Below the pieces are notes generated by a model. That model saw only the letters and a list, made by a program, of their open reading frames with translations, made no database searches and was not told where the DNA came from. The position numbers were made by a program, and so were the translations under genes. A DNA stretch of 33,763 nucleotides from an uncultured Bacteroides sp. (GTDB taxonomy: Bacteria; Bacteroidota; Bacteroidia; Bacteroidales; Bacteroidaceae): assembly GCA_947074295.1 (NCBI GenBank), contig CAMTPC010000026.1, positions 1 through 33,763 of the forward strand, in the 5' to 3' direction. Each line of letters opens with the position of its first letter. The stretch's first letter is position 1. This document shows positions 22,547-30,445 of this stretch, piece by piece.

Positions 22547-23779
22547 TCATTTGCTCAACAAGGATTGTTTATAGTTACTTTTTCCCTTGAAGGTATATCC
22601 AATGTTCCAATATAAATACTGCGCACGGGAAAATTTATCAGCTCGTATTCCGAAAGTGGCAAAAACTTGATCAATGAGATATAGTTTTATACCTGCAATT
22701 TGATACATGCGCTTATCCGATTTGTTGGCATGCAACAAATCAATACCAAATTGCGCGAAAAGCGAGAAGCGTGGCATGGATATTTCACCTTTCACAGAAA
22801 GTCCTACTGAAAGTTTTTTAGGAAAGCTAGCAAATATCACACGTTCATAGAGCTGATTGGTCAATGGGTTTACTTCTTGCGATAGCTCAATACCTGCACT
22901 CTCGTCATAAACCACCTCAAGGCTTGGGCCCCACTTGTATTTATAATTACGCACAAAAAGAGGTGAAAAGCTAAAACCAAAGACCTGGAAATTACGATCA
23001 AGATATCGAAAAGCAAAATCTACATCTTCTTCTATACGTGCTTGACGAGAACTCATCGTAAATGAGACATCATAGTCTAGATGCGGTTTCACTAAAGGTG
23101 GGCGCAAATTATTATCAACCGGAAAGTTTTGTGGTGCAGGATTTATATTATACTTCAGCTCAACAAATGGGGATACTGTATTTATACCACTATTGGGCAA
23201 TCGAGAAGCCCCATTTGAAAAATGCGTAATAGCAGCCCCCATGTGCAAATCGAAATAAGGATTCAATCGCCATCTGAAGTATAGCATCCCAGCTACATGC
23301 ACATTGACCTTAGAGCCTATTACTATATTCTCGGGATTAGTGTTAACATCATATGGCTTCCAATTAAAGGAAACTCCTAAATTCCACTCATAATTTAAGG
23401 ACCAATATCGCTTAAAATGTCCAATCAACCCACCTTGAAGAAAGAACACCGAGAATGGACGCCCGATATCATAAGAACGATGGAAATCGGCATAATATAG
23501 ACCTACTCCATAATAGGGCATACCATAAGCTATATCCTGCCATTGAGTACCCGTTGGAGAAACACCAAATTTAACTGCACTAGAAGTATATAAAGGCATC
23601 TTTCCTGAATGACTGATAAAATCTTCGGTAGGCAAAATGCCACCTTCTGTTAGATTAACCGTCAGAAAAAGAGGTTTTTTATCATGCTTTATTGCAATAG
23701 AGTCCATTCTTTGAGCAAACACATTGAATGAACTTAGCAAAAACAATATAAATATGCTCAAAGCATTATATTTTGTCAT
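22547..23779 (-). CDS. PagL-like lipid A deacylase (acyloxyacyl hydrolase family)
   Basis: 410 residues. The signal peptide YNALSIFILFLLSSFNVFA is followed by an outer-membrane beta-barrel. The PagL active-site region is visible as AAITHFSNGASRLPNSGINTVSPFVELKY (about residues 185-213), where the His and Ser of H-x-S-N are the catalytic residues; the strands before it contain PFDLHM-like alternating patterns. PagL removes the 3-O acyl chain of lipid A in the outer membrane. The protein is over twice the length of Pseudomonas PagL: a second half of about 190 residues forms more strands, as in the Bacteroidetes form. It is monocistronic as far as visible; the promoter is unresolved. Confidence 0.85.
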   Translation of the reverse strand: MTKYNALSIFILFLLSSFNVFAQRMDSIAIKHDKKPLFLTVNLTEGGILPTEDFISHSGKMPLYTSSAVKFGVSPTGTQWQDIAYGMPYYGVGLYYADFHRSYDIGRPFSVFFLQGGLIGHFKRYWSLNYEWNLGVSFNWKPYDVNTNPENIVIGSKVNVHVAGMLYFRWRLNPYFDLHMGAAITHFSNGASRLPNSGINTVSPFVELKYNINPAPQNFPVDNNLRPPLVKPHLDYDVSFTMSSRQARIEEDVDFAFRYLDRNFQVFGFSFSPLFVRNYKYKWGPSLEVVYDESAGIELSQEVNPLTNQLYERVIFASFPKKLSVGLSVKGEISMPRFSLFAQFGIDLLHANKSDKRMYQIAGIKLYLIDQVFATFGIRADKFSRAQYLYWNIGYTFKGKSNYKQSLLSK

Positions 23780-24058
23780 TTGTATAAAAATATAGCTACT
23801 ATCCCAGTCAGTTAAAATAAGAATATAGTAGTTTGATTTATAATTATTATCTTATTTAAAACACATGAAAGTAGTCAAAATGTTCATGAAGACTTTCTAT
23901 CAAATAGTTGTAAAATGGCCTAAATAGCTTATGAAGACACATGACAAACACATCCTAAACAACACATTGCTACACTGTAAAGGATAAAAAGTCAAAAGAA
24001 ACTTTTTTTAGTTTTTATATTGAAAAACTTTTGTAATCTCATTCTTAATAGTATTTTT
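23780..24058. other. AT-rich divergent intergenic region
   Basis: Nearly 280 bases between the deacylase and the zapA operon, with no supported gene. A short AAAAAGT/ACTTTTT hairpin lies near 23987-24010. The zapA operon promoter is at 24030-24059. Confidence 0.4.
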
Positions 24059-24059
24059 G
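24030..24059 (+). promoter_or_regulatory. Promoter of coiled-coil protein/zapA operon
   Basis: TTTG at 24030-24033 and TATTTTTG at 24052-24059, spacing 18. Only about 10 bases of leader precede ATG 24074. Confidence 0.7.
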
Positions 24060-24073
24060 TGTAGAATTATGGG

Positions 24074-24373
24074 ATGGTAATGAATGAAGAAAGGAAAAGA
24101 CTATTAAACGACTTCGAAACTAGAGTTAGACACCTGGTTTATGTTAACGAACAACAGAGGTCAGAAATAATCAAATTAAAAGATCTCCTTGATTCAGAAA
24201 AAGAAGAAAAGAAAAATCTCTTACAAGAGATTGAGAGTCTTCGAAATAGTTATATCAATTTCCAGACAGCTGCGGCAATCAGCGCAAACGGTAGTGAGCT
24301 CAAAAAAGCTAAACTAAGATTGTCAAAACTAGTGCGTGAAATCGACGAGTGCATCGCTTTACTTAACGAATAA
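24074..24373 (+). CDS. Coiled-coil protein upstream of zapA
   Basis: 99 residues (97 if ATG 24080 is used). A single coiled coil covers about residues 5-55 (VNEQQRSEIIKLKDLLDSEKEEKKNLLQEIESLRNSY), followed by a conserved-looking AAAISANGSELKKAKLRLSKLVREIDECIALLNE end. It lies 12 bases before zapA in the same operon. The combination recalls ZapB as a coiled-coil partner of ZapA in proteobacteria, but the sequence is not recognisably ZapB; a division-related role is inference from context. Confidence 0.75.
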   Translation: MVMNEERKRLLNDFETRVRHLVYVNEQQRSEIIKLKDLLDSEKEEKKNLLQEIESLRNSYINFQTAAAISANGSELKKAKLRLSKLVREIDECIALLNE

Positions 24374-24385
24374 TAGGAATGATGT

Positions 24386-24679
24386 ATGAACGATGAGATA
24401 AAGATAAATTTGAATATGGCAGAGCTCCAGTTCCCTCTTACCATCAAGCGAGATGATGAAGAGATGGTAAGATTGGCTGCCAAACAGGTTAATAGCGCAA
24501 TCAATGCCTACAGACAGCGTTTCAGAACGCTATCAAAAGAGCATTTATTGGTAATGGTAGCTTTTCATTTTGCGAAAGAGAACTTTGCTCTTAAGCAGAT
24601 CAATGATACTGAGCCATTTATTGACTATATTCAAAGAATGACAGAGGTAATTGATGAACACCTCAGAAGCGACAAATAG
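24386..24679 (+). CDS. zapA: Cell division protein ZapA
   Basis: 97 residues, the usual length. The N-terminal globular part EIKINLNMAELQFPLTIKRDDEEMVRLAAKQVNSAINAYRQRF matches ZapA, which binds FtsZ and cross-links protofilaments at the Z-ring. The second half forms the dimerising helix (KEHLLVMVAFHFAKENFALKQIND). It is preceded by a coiled-coil gene and followed after 105 bases by RNase Y, an arrangement common in Bacteroidetes. Confidence 0.9.
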   Translation: MNDEIKINLNMAELQFPLTIKRDDEEMVRLAAKQVNSAINAYRQRFRTLSKEHLLVMVAFHFAKENFALKQINDTEPFIDYIQRMTEVIDEHLRSDK

Positions 24680-24701
24680 CCGTTTCTACAATCAACAACG
24701 G
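24680..24701 (+). other. Small hairpin after zapA
   Basis: CCGTT at 24680-24684 pairs with AACGG at 24697-24701, immediately after the zapA stop. It may be part of a structured intercistronic RNA. Confidence 0.4.
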
Positions 24702-24708
24702 AAATTCG

Positions 24709-24765
24709 CGCACTGCCTAAACTTGTATGGACTATTTCATATGGGTAAGCGGTGCGTTTTTATTT
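24709..24765 (+). terminator. Terminator-like hairpin between zapA and RNase Y
   Basis: CGCACTGCCTA near 24709-24719 pairs, with two mismatches, with the TAAGCGGTGCG arm ending at 24756, and TTTTTATTTA follows. It sits 20 bases before the RNase Y start, so it could attenuate read-through into that gene. Confidence 0.65.
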
Positions 24766-24784
24766 ATATTTAATAATAATAATA

Positions 24785-26317
24785 ATGATAGCAACAATAG
24801 CATCCATTATTTGCTTTATTGTAGGAGGTATTCTTTCTTATGTATTTTTTAAATATGGGCTGAAAGCAAAATACGACAACATCCTTAAGGAAGCAGAAAC
24901 AGAAGCGGAAGTAATAAAGAAAAATAAGCTTCTAGAAGTTAAAGAAAAGTTCTTAAACAAAAAAGCAGATCTTGAAAAAGAGGTTTCACAGCGCAATCAG
25001 AAGATTCAGCAAGCCGAAAACAAGCTAAAGCAACGTGAAATGGTTTTGAACCAACGTCAAGACGAATTGCAACGTAAGAAAAATGAAGCCGAAGCGGTAA
25101 GAGAGAATTTGGAGGTTCAACTGGGTATCATCGAAAAGAAAAAAGATGAGCTTGACAAGCTTCAACATCAAGAAATCGAAAAACTCGAAACGCTTTCAGG
25201 ACTTTCAGCCGAGGAAGCCAAAGAACGTTTAGTAGAAACTTTGAAAGAAGAGGCGAAAACGATGGCTCAATCGTACATCAATGATATCGTTGATGATGCT
25301 AAATTGACTGCTGGTCGCGAAGCAAAACGCATCGTCATTCAATCGATTCAAAGAGTGGCTACCGAAACAGCAATAGAAAATTCTGTAACTGTTTTTCACA
25401 TCGAATCAGATGAAATCAAAGGCCGTATCATAGGCCGTGAGGGACGCAATATACGCGCACTAGAAGCCGCTACTGGCGTTGAAATCGTAGTAGATGACAC
25501 CCCTGAAGCAATCGTATTATCAGCGTTCGATCCGGTGCGTCGTGAGATAGCTCGCCTTGCCCTACACCAACTTGTGACAGACGGACGTATCCACCCAGCA
25601 CGTATCGAAGAAGTGGTTGCCAAAGTTCGCAAGCAAGTTGAGGAAGAGATTATCGAAACAGGTAAGCGTACAACGATTGATCTTGGTATTCATGGTTTGC
25701 ATCCAGAACTTATCCGCATTATCGGTAAGATGAAATACCGTTCTTCGTATGGACAAAACTTGCTACAACATGCTCGCGAAACGGCTAATCTTTGTGCTGT
25801 TATGGCGTCAGAGCTTGGCTTGAATCCGAAAAAAGCCAAACGTGCCGGACTATTACATGATATTGGTAAAGTACCCGATGAAGAACCAGAATTGCCACAT
25901 GCATTACTTGGTATGAAGTTAGCAGAAAAATATAAAGAGAAAGCTGATATCTGCAACGCAATTGGTGCGCACCATGATGAGGTAGAAATGACAAGCTTAC
26001 TTGCACCTATCGTACAGGTTTGTGATGCTATTTCTGGAGCACGTCCAGGTGCACGTCGCGAAATCGTAGAGGCATATATTAAACGCCTAAATGATTTGGA
26101 GCAACTTGCAATGTCGTATCCTGGTGTAACTAAAACCTATGCTATCCAAGCAGGACGTGAACTTCGTGTGATAGTAGGTGCCGACAAGATTGACGACAAA
26201 CAGACTGAGAGTCTTTCTACTGAAATCGCTAAGAAGATACAGGATGAAATGACTTACCCAGGACAAGTTAAGATTACTGTGATTCGCGAGACACGTTCAG
26301 TGAGTTTCGCTAAGTAA
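24785..26317 (+). CDS. rny: Ribonuclease Y
   Basis: 510 residues from ATG 24785 ([19 protein letters not shown]). A GTG start at 24752 would lie inside the upstream hairpin and is rejected. The architecture is complete: N-terminal membrane anchor (about 1-25), long charged coiled coil (26-170), KH domain with [10 protein letters not shown] at 213-222, and HD domain with LLHDIGK where His358-Asp359 bind metal. RNase Y is a membrane-bound endonuclease that starts mRNA decay. Its length equals that of Bacillus RNase Y. The gene is followed by a terminator at 26341. Confidence 0.95.
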   Translation: MIATIASIICFIVGGILSYVFFKYGLKAKYDNILKEAETEAEVIKKNKLLEVKEKFLNKKADLEKEVSQRNQKIQQAENKLKQREMVLNQRQDELQRKKNEAEAVRENLEVQLGIIEKKKDELDKLQHQEIEKLETLSGLSAEEAKERLVETLKEEAKTMAQSYINDIVDDAKLTAGREAKRIVIQSIQRVATETAIENSVTVFHIESDEIKGRIIGREGRNIRALEAATGVEIVVDDTPEAIVLSAFDPVRREIARLALHQLVTDGRIHPARIEEVVAKVRKQVEEEIIETGKRTTIDLGIHGLHPELIRIIGKMKYRSSYGQNLLQHARETANLCAVMASELGLNPKKAKRAGLLHDIGKVPDEEPELPHALLGMKLAEKYKEKADICNAIGAHHDEVEMTSLLAPIVQVCDAISGARPGARREIVEAYIKRLNDLEQLAMSYPGVTKTYAIQAGRELRVIVGADKIDDKQTESLSTEIAKKIQDEMTYPGQVKITVIRETRSVSFAK

Positions 26318-26340
26318 AAAATCTAACGATCATCAAATAT

Positions 26341-26370
26341 AAGGCGAGGAGAAATCTTCGCCTTTTTTAT
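26341..26370 (+). terminator. Terminator of RNase Y gene
   Basis: AAGGCGAGGA pairs with TCTTCGCCTT around GAAA, followed by TTTTTATT. Confidence 0.88.
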
Positions 26371-26386
26371 TCTGCCTATCCAGATT

Positions 26387-27130
26387 ATGAGATTTGAAAT
26401 ATGTGCCAATTCAGTAGAGAGTTGTATTGCGGCGCGTGATGGCGGAGCGCAACGTGTAGAATTGTGCGCCGGATTGTCTGAAGGAGGCACCACTCCATCT
26501 TATGGAGAAATAGCATTGGCACGCGAAATAATTGGCATTAAGCTACATGTCATCATTCGCCCACGTGGCGGTGACTTTCATTATTCTTGTTTAGAAGTTC
26601 GCACCATGCTGAAAGATATAGAGATGGCCCGAAGCTTAGGAGTTGATGGAGTTGTATTTGGTGCCCTACATACAACTGGTAGAGTTGACAAGTCAGCGAT
26701 GCAAGAATTGATAGCAGCTTCCAATGGTTTATCAAAGACCTTCCATCGCGCTTTCGATGTTTGCCTAGACCCATTCGAGGCTTTGGAAGAAATTATCGAT
26801 CTAGGTTGTGATCGTATACTCACATCAGGGCAGGCACAAACCGCAGAAGCAGGTATCGGTATTCTGAAGAAACTACAAAATCAAGCTAATGGAAGAATCA
26901 CAATAATGGCTGGTTGTGGTGTAAATAGACATAATATCAACCGAATTGCTTGCGAAACCGGGATCCGCGAATTTCATTTTTCGGCACACAATAGCTTCAA
27001 TAGCTTAATGACGCATAGAAATCCGTCTGTATCAATGAGTAACATCCTTCCGGTTGATGAATATCAATATAGTAAGACAACTGCCGCCAAAGTGAAAGAG
27101 ATTATTGATGCAGCTACATCCTCTATTTAA
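26387..27130 (+). CDS. cutC: CutC-family protein
   Basis: 247 residues, TIM-barrel of the CutC family. FEICANSVESCIAARDGGAQRVELCAGLSEGGTTPSYG at the N-terminus, VIIRPRGGDFHYS, FHRAFDVCLDP, ILTSGQAQTAEAGI and MAGCGVNRHNI are all canonical. CutC was first linked to copper tolerance in E. coli, but its catalytic role is unsettled. It stands alone after the RNase Y terminator. Its stop TAA at 27128-27130 overlaps the stop of the convergent YfcC-type gene within the sequence TTTAA. Confidence 0.93.
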   Translation: MRFEICANSVESCIAARDGGAQRVELCAGLSEGGTTPSYGEIALAREIIGIKLHVIIRPRGGDFHYSCLEVRTMLKDIEMARSLGVDGVVFGALHTTGRVDKSAMQELIAASNGLSKTFHRAFDVCLDPFEALEEIIDLGCDRILTSGQAQTAEAGIGILKKLQNQANGRITIMAGCGVNRHNINRIACETGIREFHFSAHNSFNSLMTHRNPSVSMSNILPVDEYQYSKTTAAKVKEIIDAATSSI

Positions 27131-28722
27131 AATCCATTGAGAGGCACTAGAATAGTAGGAATCAATAGCAGGAAGCCAATAATGATGAAAAGCAACAACA
27201 ACTTCCAGAACCACTTGATCCAAACCTCGTATGGAATCCGTGCAATTCCTAAAGCACCCATTAAAATGGCAGAAGTAGGTGTAATCATATTTGTAAAACC
27301 GTCACCAAACTGATAGGCCAGCACCGTAGCTTGGCGTGATATGCCGAGTACATCCGAGAATGGCGCCATTATGGGCATTGTTAAAGCCGCTTTCGCTGAA
27401 CCGCTAGGGATGATCAAATTTATGAAAGTCTGTACTAGATACATACTCCCCAATGAAGCTATACGACCCGCCTCTCCCATTCCGGCAGCCATGGCATGCA
27501 ATATAGGATCAATAATGCGTCCCTCTTGAAGTATCTGTATGATACCACCTGCCAAAGCCACAACAAGTGCTGCAGAAAGCATATCTTTCGCCCCATCCAG
27601 AAAATGTTTAATCAGCGTATCAGGTGATTCACTATTGGCAAAACCTGAAAGAATACCCATCGCCAAGAAAATCGCTGCAATCTCGGATAAATACCACCCA
27701 TATCCCATCACACCTATGATAAGGAACGCAATAGTAAACGCCAGTAGATTGAGTATAAAGAAATGTGTGGATTTACGCAATCCCACAGCCGCACTTATTA
27801 CAAAAAGTCCGCTAAATATAGGGACTGCAGGAAAAACAAGCGTAGACTCTCCGACTGTAAAAGTGGTCTGCGGATAGTAAACAGAAAACAGCAACAGTGC
27901 CACACATACCAATCCATATATAGTATAGGCTGAGCGGCTAGTTTTATAAGTCACATCTTCAGTGACTTGCATTTCTCGATGACGCCAATAAGTATCTAGC
28001 TCATAAACGGGTGATTTGGTTGGATGTTTTTTTATTTTGCGTGCATAGAATAATACACAGATAATTAAAATACTCGTTAATACCACCCAACAGAACAGGC
28101 GATATTCAAAACCCGAGAAAAGAGGAAGATCAGAAAGTCCTTGTGCGATACCTATCGTGAAAGGATTGAGTACAGCACCAGAGAAACCAACATGTGCTGC
28201 AACATATACCATACATAAACCTGTGATCGAATCATATCCCATAGAAATAGCGAGCGGCACGATTATAATGACAAAAGCCAAAGTCTCCTCACTCATGCCA
28301 AAAACAGCGCCAAACAAACTGAAAAGTATAATAATCAGCGATATGACAACATTATTAACACCAATCTTACGAATTAATGAATATCCCTCCAATCGTCGTG
28401 TGAAATCCAAGAATGAATAGATGCCAACATCAATCGAACGACTGCTATTCAAAATATGGAAAGCTCCTCCCATGATTAGCAAAAAAGCGATGATACCAGC
28501 TTGCCGCTCAAATCCATTGAGCAAAGTGCTGAACACTTCCCATGATTGTGGTGCTTGCTCCACTTCATGAAAAGAGTTGTCAACTATCACTGTGCGCATC
28601 GTACCATTCACATCAACAGTTTCGCGTACATACTCGCCAGCCGGAATGATCCATGAAAGCACGGCACAAATTAAAATTACTACTGCAATTATCGTGTAAG
28701 TGTGGGGAACTTTTTTGAGCAT
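27127..28722 (-). CDS. YfcC/DcuC-type carrier (C4-dicarboxylate or amino acid)
   Basis: 531 residues from ATG 28722 (MLKKVPHTYTIIAVVILICAVLSW). An upstream in-frame ATG 28773 precedes the -7 element at 28747-28754 and is rejected. About 12 membrane segments are present. The N-terminal WIIPAGEYVRE motif, GVNNVVISLIIILFSLFGAVFGMSEETLAFVIIIVPLA, and PSGSAKAALTMPIMAPFSDVLGISRQATVLAYQFGDGFTNMITPTS are characteristic of the YfcC (DUF/PF03606) family. The substrate is unproven; arginine or other amino acids and C4-dicarboxylates are the usual suggestions. It overlaps cutC by four bases at the stop codons. Confidence 0.9.
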   Translation of the reverse strand: MLKKVPHTYTIIAVVILICAVLSWIIPAGEYVRETVDVNGTMRTVIVDNSFHEVEQAPQSWEVFSTLLNGFERQAGIIAFLLIMGGAFHILNSSRSIDVGIYSFLDFTRRLEGYSLIRKIGVNNVVISLIIILFSLFGAVFGMSEETLAFVIIIVPLAISMGYDSITGLCMVYVAAHVGFSGAVLNPFTIGIAQGLSDLPLFSGFEYRLFCWVVLTSILIICVLFYARKIKKHPTKSPVYELDTYWRHREMQVTEDVTYKTSRSAYTIYGLVCVALLLFSVYYPQTTFTVGESTLVFPAVPIFSGLFVISAAVGLRKSTHFFILNLLAFTIAFLIIGVMGYGWYLSEIAAIFLAMGILSGFANSESPDTLIKHFLDGAKDMLSAALVVALAGGIIQILQEGRIIDPILHAMAAGMGEAGRIASLGSMYLVQTFINLIIPSGSAKAALTMPIMAPFSDVLGISRQATVLAYQFGDGFTNMITPTSAILMGALGIARIPYEVWIKWFWKLLLLFIIIGFLLLIPTILVPLNGF

Positions 28723-28746
28723 ATCTAGTAAGATCTTATTGAGGTG

Positions 28747-28775
28747 CAAAAATATGTAATATAAGGCTATCACAA
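28747..28775 (-). promoter_or_regulatory. Promoter of YfcC-type carrier gene
   Basis: On the minus strand TTG (28773-28775), 18 bases, then TATTTTTG (28747-28754). It gives a leader of about 20 bases and fixes the start at 28722. Confidence 0.65.
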
Positions 28776-28859
28776 CCGTAGTAAAAGAATATAAATGCTA
28801 AATATTGCTATTTTTGAACGTTTTTCATGTTATAAAACATACAATTGCCATTTTAATCG

Positions 28860-28867
28860 TATCTTTG
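28860..28867 (+). promoter_or_regulatory. -7 element of 45-aa protein gene
   Basis: TATCTTTG followed by C, a perfect -7 box, about 70 bases before ATG 28939. No -33 element at the normal spacing. Confidence 0.6.
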
Positions 28868-28938
28868 CATCGTAAAAGAAGAAAACAATAATGTGAAACT
28901 CGTTCTTCAAAAGGTGAAGGACACAAAAACAAAAGATT

Positions 28939-29076
28939 ATGAAAAAGAATGTAAATGAAGAGATTTTAAAATTGCAGTATCGAATCAAACGTTATCAAGC
29001 AATGGGAAATGGCGCTATGTGCCAATCATTAACCGGTAAACTCAACAAGTTGCTATCAGAGCAACCCATCATGTAA
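28939..29076 (+). CDS. Small conserved-looking protein (45 aa)
   Basis: ATG 28939 opens a frame starting MKKNVNEEILKLQYRIKRYQ and ending EQPIM at TAA 29074. The peptide is basic and helical, with a central AMGNGAMCQSLTGKLNKLL. It has a promoter box 70 bases upstream, a leader with an AAGGTGAAGG stretch, and its own terminator at 29109, so it is a discrete transcription unit. I do not recognise the family. The alternative is a small non-coding RNA, but the well-formed frame argues for a protein. Confidence 0.65.
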   Translation: MKKNVNEEILKLQYRIKRYQAMGNGAMCQSLTGKLNKLLSEQPIM

Positions 29077-29108
29077 GAGCACAGTAAAATATACTTAACA
29101 TATAATGT

Positions 29109-29145
29109 AAGGGCTAGTCTTAATTTTCGAGACTAGCCTTTCTTA
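29109..29145. terminator. Bidirectional terminator between small gene and dinB
   Basis: AAGGGCTAGTCT pairs with AGACTAGCCTTT around loop TAATTTTCG, then TCTTATTTTT. Confidence 0.85.
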
Positions 29146-29163
29146 TTTTTAAGATATTTCTCA

Positions 29164-30258
29164 TCACCATTCTTCAAACTGTAGTTTCAATTGTGTCCAC
29201 TCCTCTCCTGTCATCAAGTCATCTCCTTCCAACCTTGGATTAGAAACTGATAGGCCAACTAATCGGACTGCTCTTCCGTCACAATTGGCATCCTTCAACA
29301 GTTGCTTAGCCAATGGCAATATCACTTCCAGTGAAGATAGCTGACGTGATTGTGTGATGCTTCGTGTGATTTGCACGAAGTCATGATACTTAATTTTTAA
29401 GGTCAAGGTATTTCCTACAAAGTTTTTCCGCTCTAATCTTCCTACCAATTCTTTTGTCACATGATAGAGTTCTATAATCAAAGATGAATGTGCAGTTATA
29501 TCTTTCTCAAGTGTATGTTCACACCCTACCGATTTTCTGATACGTGTTGTTTCGACATTGCGTAAATCAATCCCTCTTGCAAAATCATAATAAATATACC
29601 CAGATTTACCAAAAGCACGCACCAAACCATCTCTGGACCACATTCTAAGTTGTTGCCCATTGTGAATACCCAAAGCATGCATTTTTTTTGCAGTCACTGG
29701 TCCTACTCCCCAAAACTGTTCGATGGGTAACTTATCGATGAAAGACAAAGCTTGCGATGGATGAATGGTACACAAACCATCGGGTTTTCGATAGTCTGAA
29801 GCGACTTTTGCCAAGAATTTATTGTAAGATATACCAGCTGAAGCTACAAGATTAAGATCTTGCCGAATCCTTCGTTTTATCTCTTTTGCTATATCGATTG
29901 CCAGTGCAATACCTTTCTTATTTTGAGTCACGTCAAGAAAAGCCTCATCAAGTGATAGGGGTTCTATCAAATCTGTGTATTCCGAAAATATCTGATGTAT
30001 TTTTTCTGAAACCTCCTTGTACACTTCCATTCGCCCATGAACAAATATAAGTTCGGGGCAAATTCTCAAAGCCGTTTGTGAAGCCATTGCTGAACGCACA
30101 CCATATTTACGTGCTTCATAACTAGCTGCAGCCACTACTCCACGTTTTTCTGCATGACCCACGGCTATTGGTTTTCCCCTTAGTTCCGGATTGTCACGCT
30201 GCTCCACTGAAGCGTAAAAGGCATCCATATCTATATGTATAATCTTGCGCTCTTGCAT
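29164..30258 (-). CDS. dinB: DNA polymerase IV (Y-family)
   Basis: 364 residues, the typical length. The metal-binding residues are Asp10 in IIHIDMDAFYASVEQ and Asp104-Glu105 in LSLDEAFLDVT. Other conserved blocks are AAASYEARKYGVRSAMAS, SAGISYNKFLAKVASDYRKPDG, and the helix-hairpin-helix FWGVGPVTAKKMHALGI. The little-finger domain follows (SVGCEHTLEKDI). It performs error-prone bypass of lesions. The C-terminus lacks an evident beta-clamp QLxLF peptide, but QLKLQFEEW at the very end may serve. No SOS operator is recognised. Confidence 0.95.
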   Translation of the reverse strand: MQERKIIHIDMDAFYASVEQRDNPELRGKPIAVGHAEKRGVVAAASYEARKYGVRSAMASQTALRICPELIFVHGRMEVYKEVSEKIHQIFSEYTDLIEPLSLDEAFLDVTQNKKGIALAIDIAKEIKRRIRQDLNLVASAGISYNKFLAKVASDYRKPDGLCTIHPSQALSFIDKLPIEQFWGVGPVTAKKMHALGIHNGQQLRMWSRDGLVRAFGKSGYIYYDFARGIDLRNVETTRIRKSVGCEHTLEKDITAHSSLIIELYHVTKELVGRLERKNFVGNTLTLKIKYHDFVQITRSITQSRQLSSLEVILPLAKQLLKDANCDGRAVRLVGLSVSNPRLEGDDLMTGEEWTQLKLQFEEW

Positions 30259-30358
30259 ATTGACTCGAAAGATAAGGCTAATATTTAAAAAGTAAGACTT
30301 TGCTAAAGACAGATTAAAACATTTTAAATCTGCTGTAACATCTATATATAGACAAAGA

Positions 30359-30400
30359 AAGCTAACCCTATTTCTTCAAAGAAGAATAGAGTTAGCTTAA
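30359..30400. terminator. Terminator after OmpA/TPR gene
   Basis: AAGCTAACCCTATTTCTTC pairs with GAAGAATAGAGTTAGCTT with two mismatches around AAA. Located between two tandem minus-strand genes; T/A runs on both sides. Confidence 0.75.
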
Positions 30401-30445
30401 AAAAGATAGCTATAATGATAAGACTTACTTATCGTCTATTTTTCA

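Noticed and set aside
24680..24784. 6S RNA between zapA and RNase Y, by analogy with zapA-ssrS in proteobacteria
   Set aside because: Only 105 bases are available and the long central-bubble hairpin of 6S RNA cannot be drawn.
28723..28773. Longer N-terminus of the YfcC-type carrier starting at 28773
   Set aside because: It would start upstream of its own promoter; Met at 28722 gives the family N-terminus.
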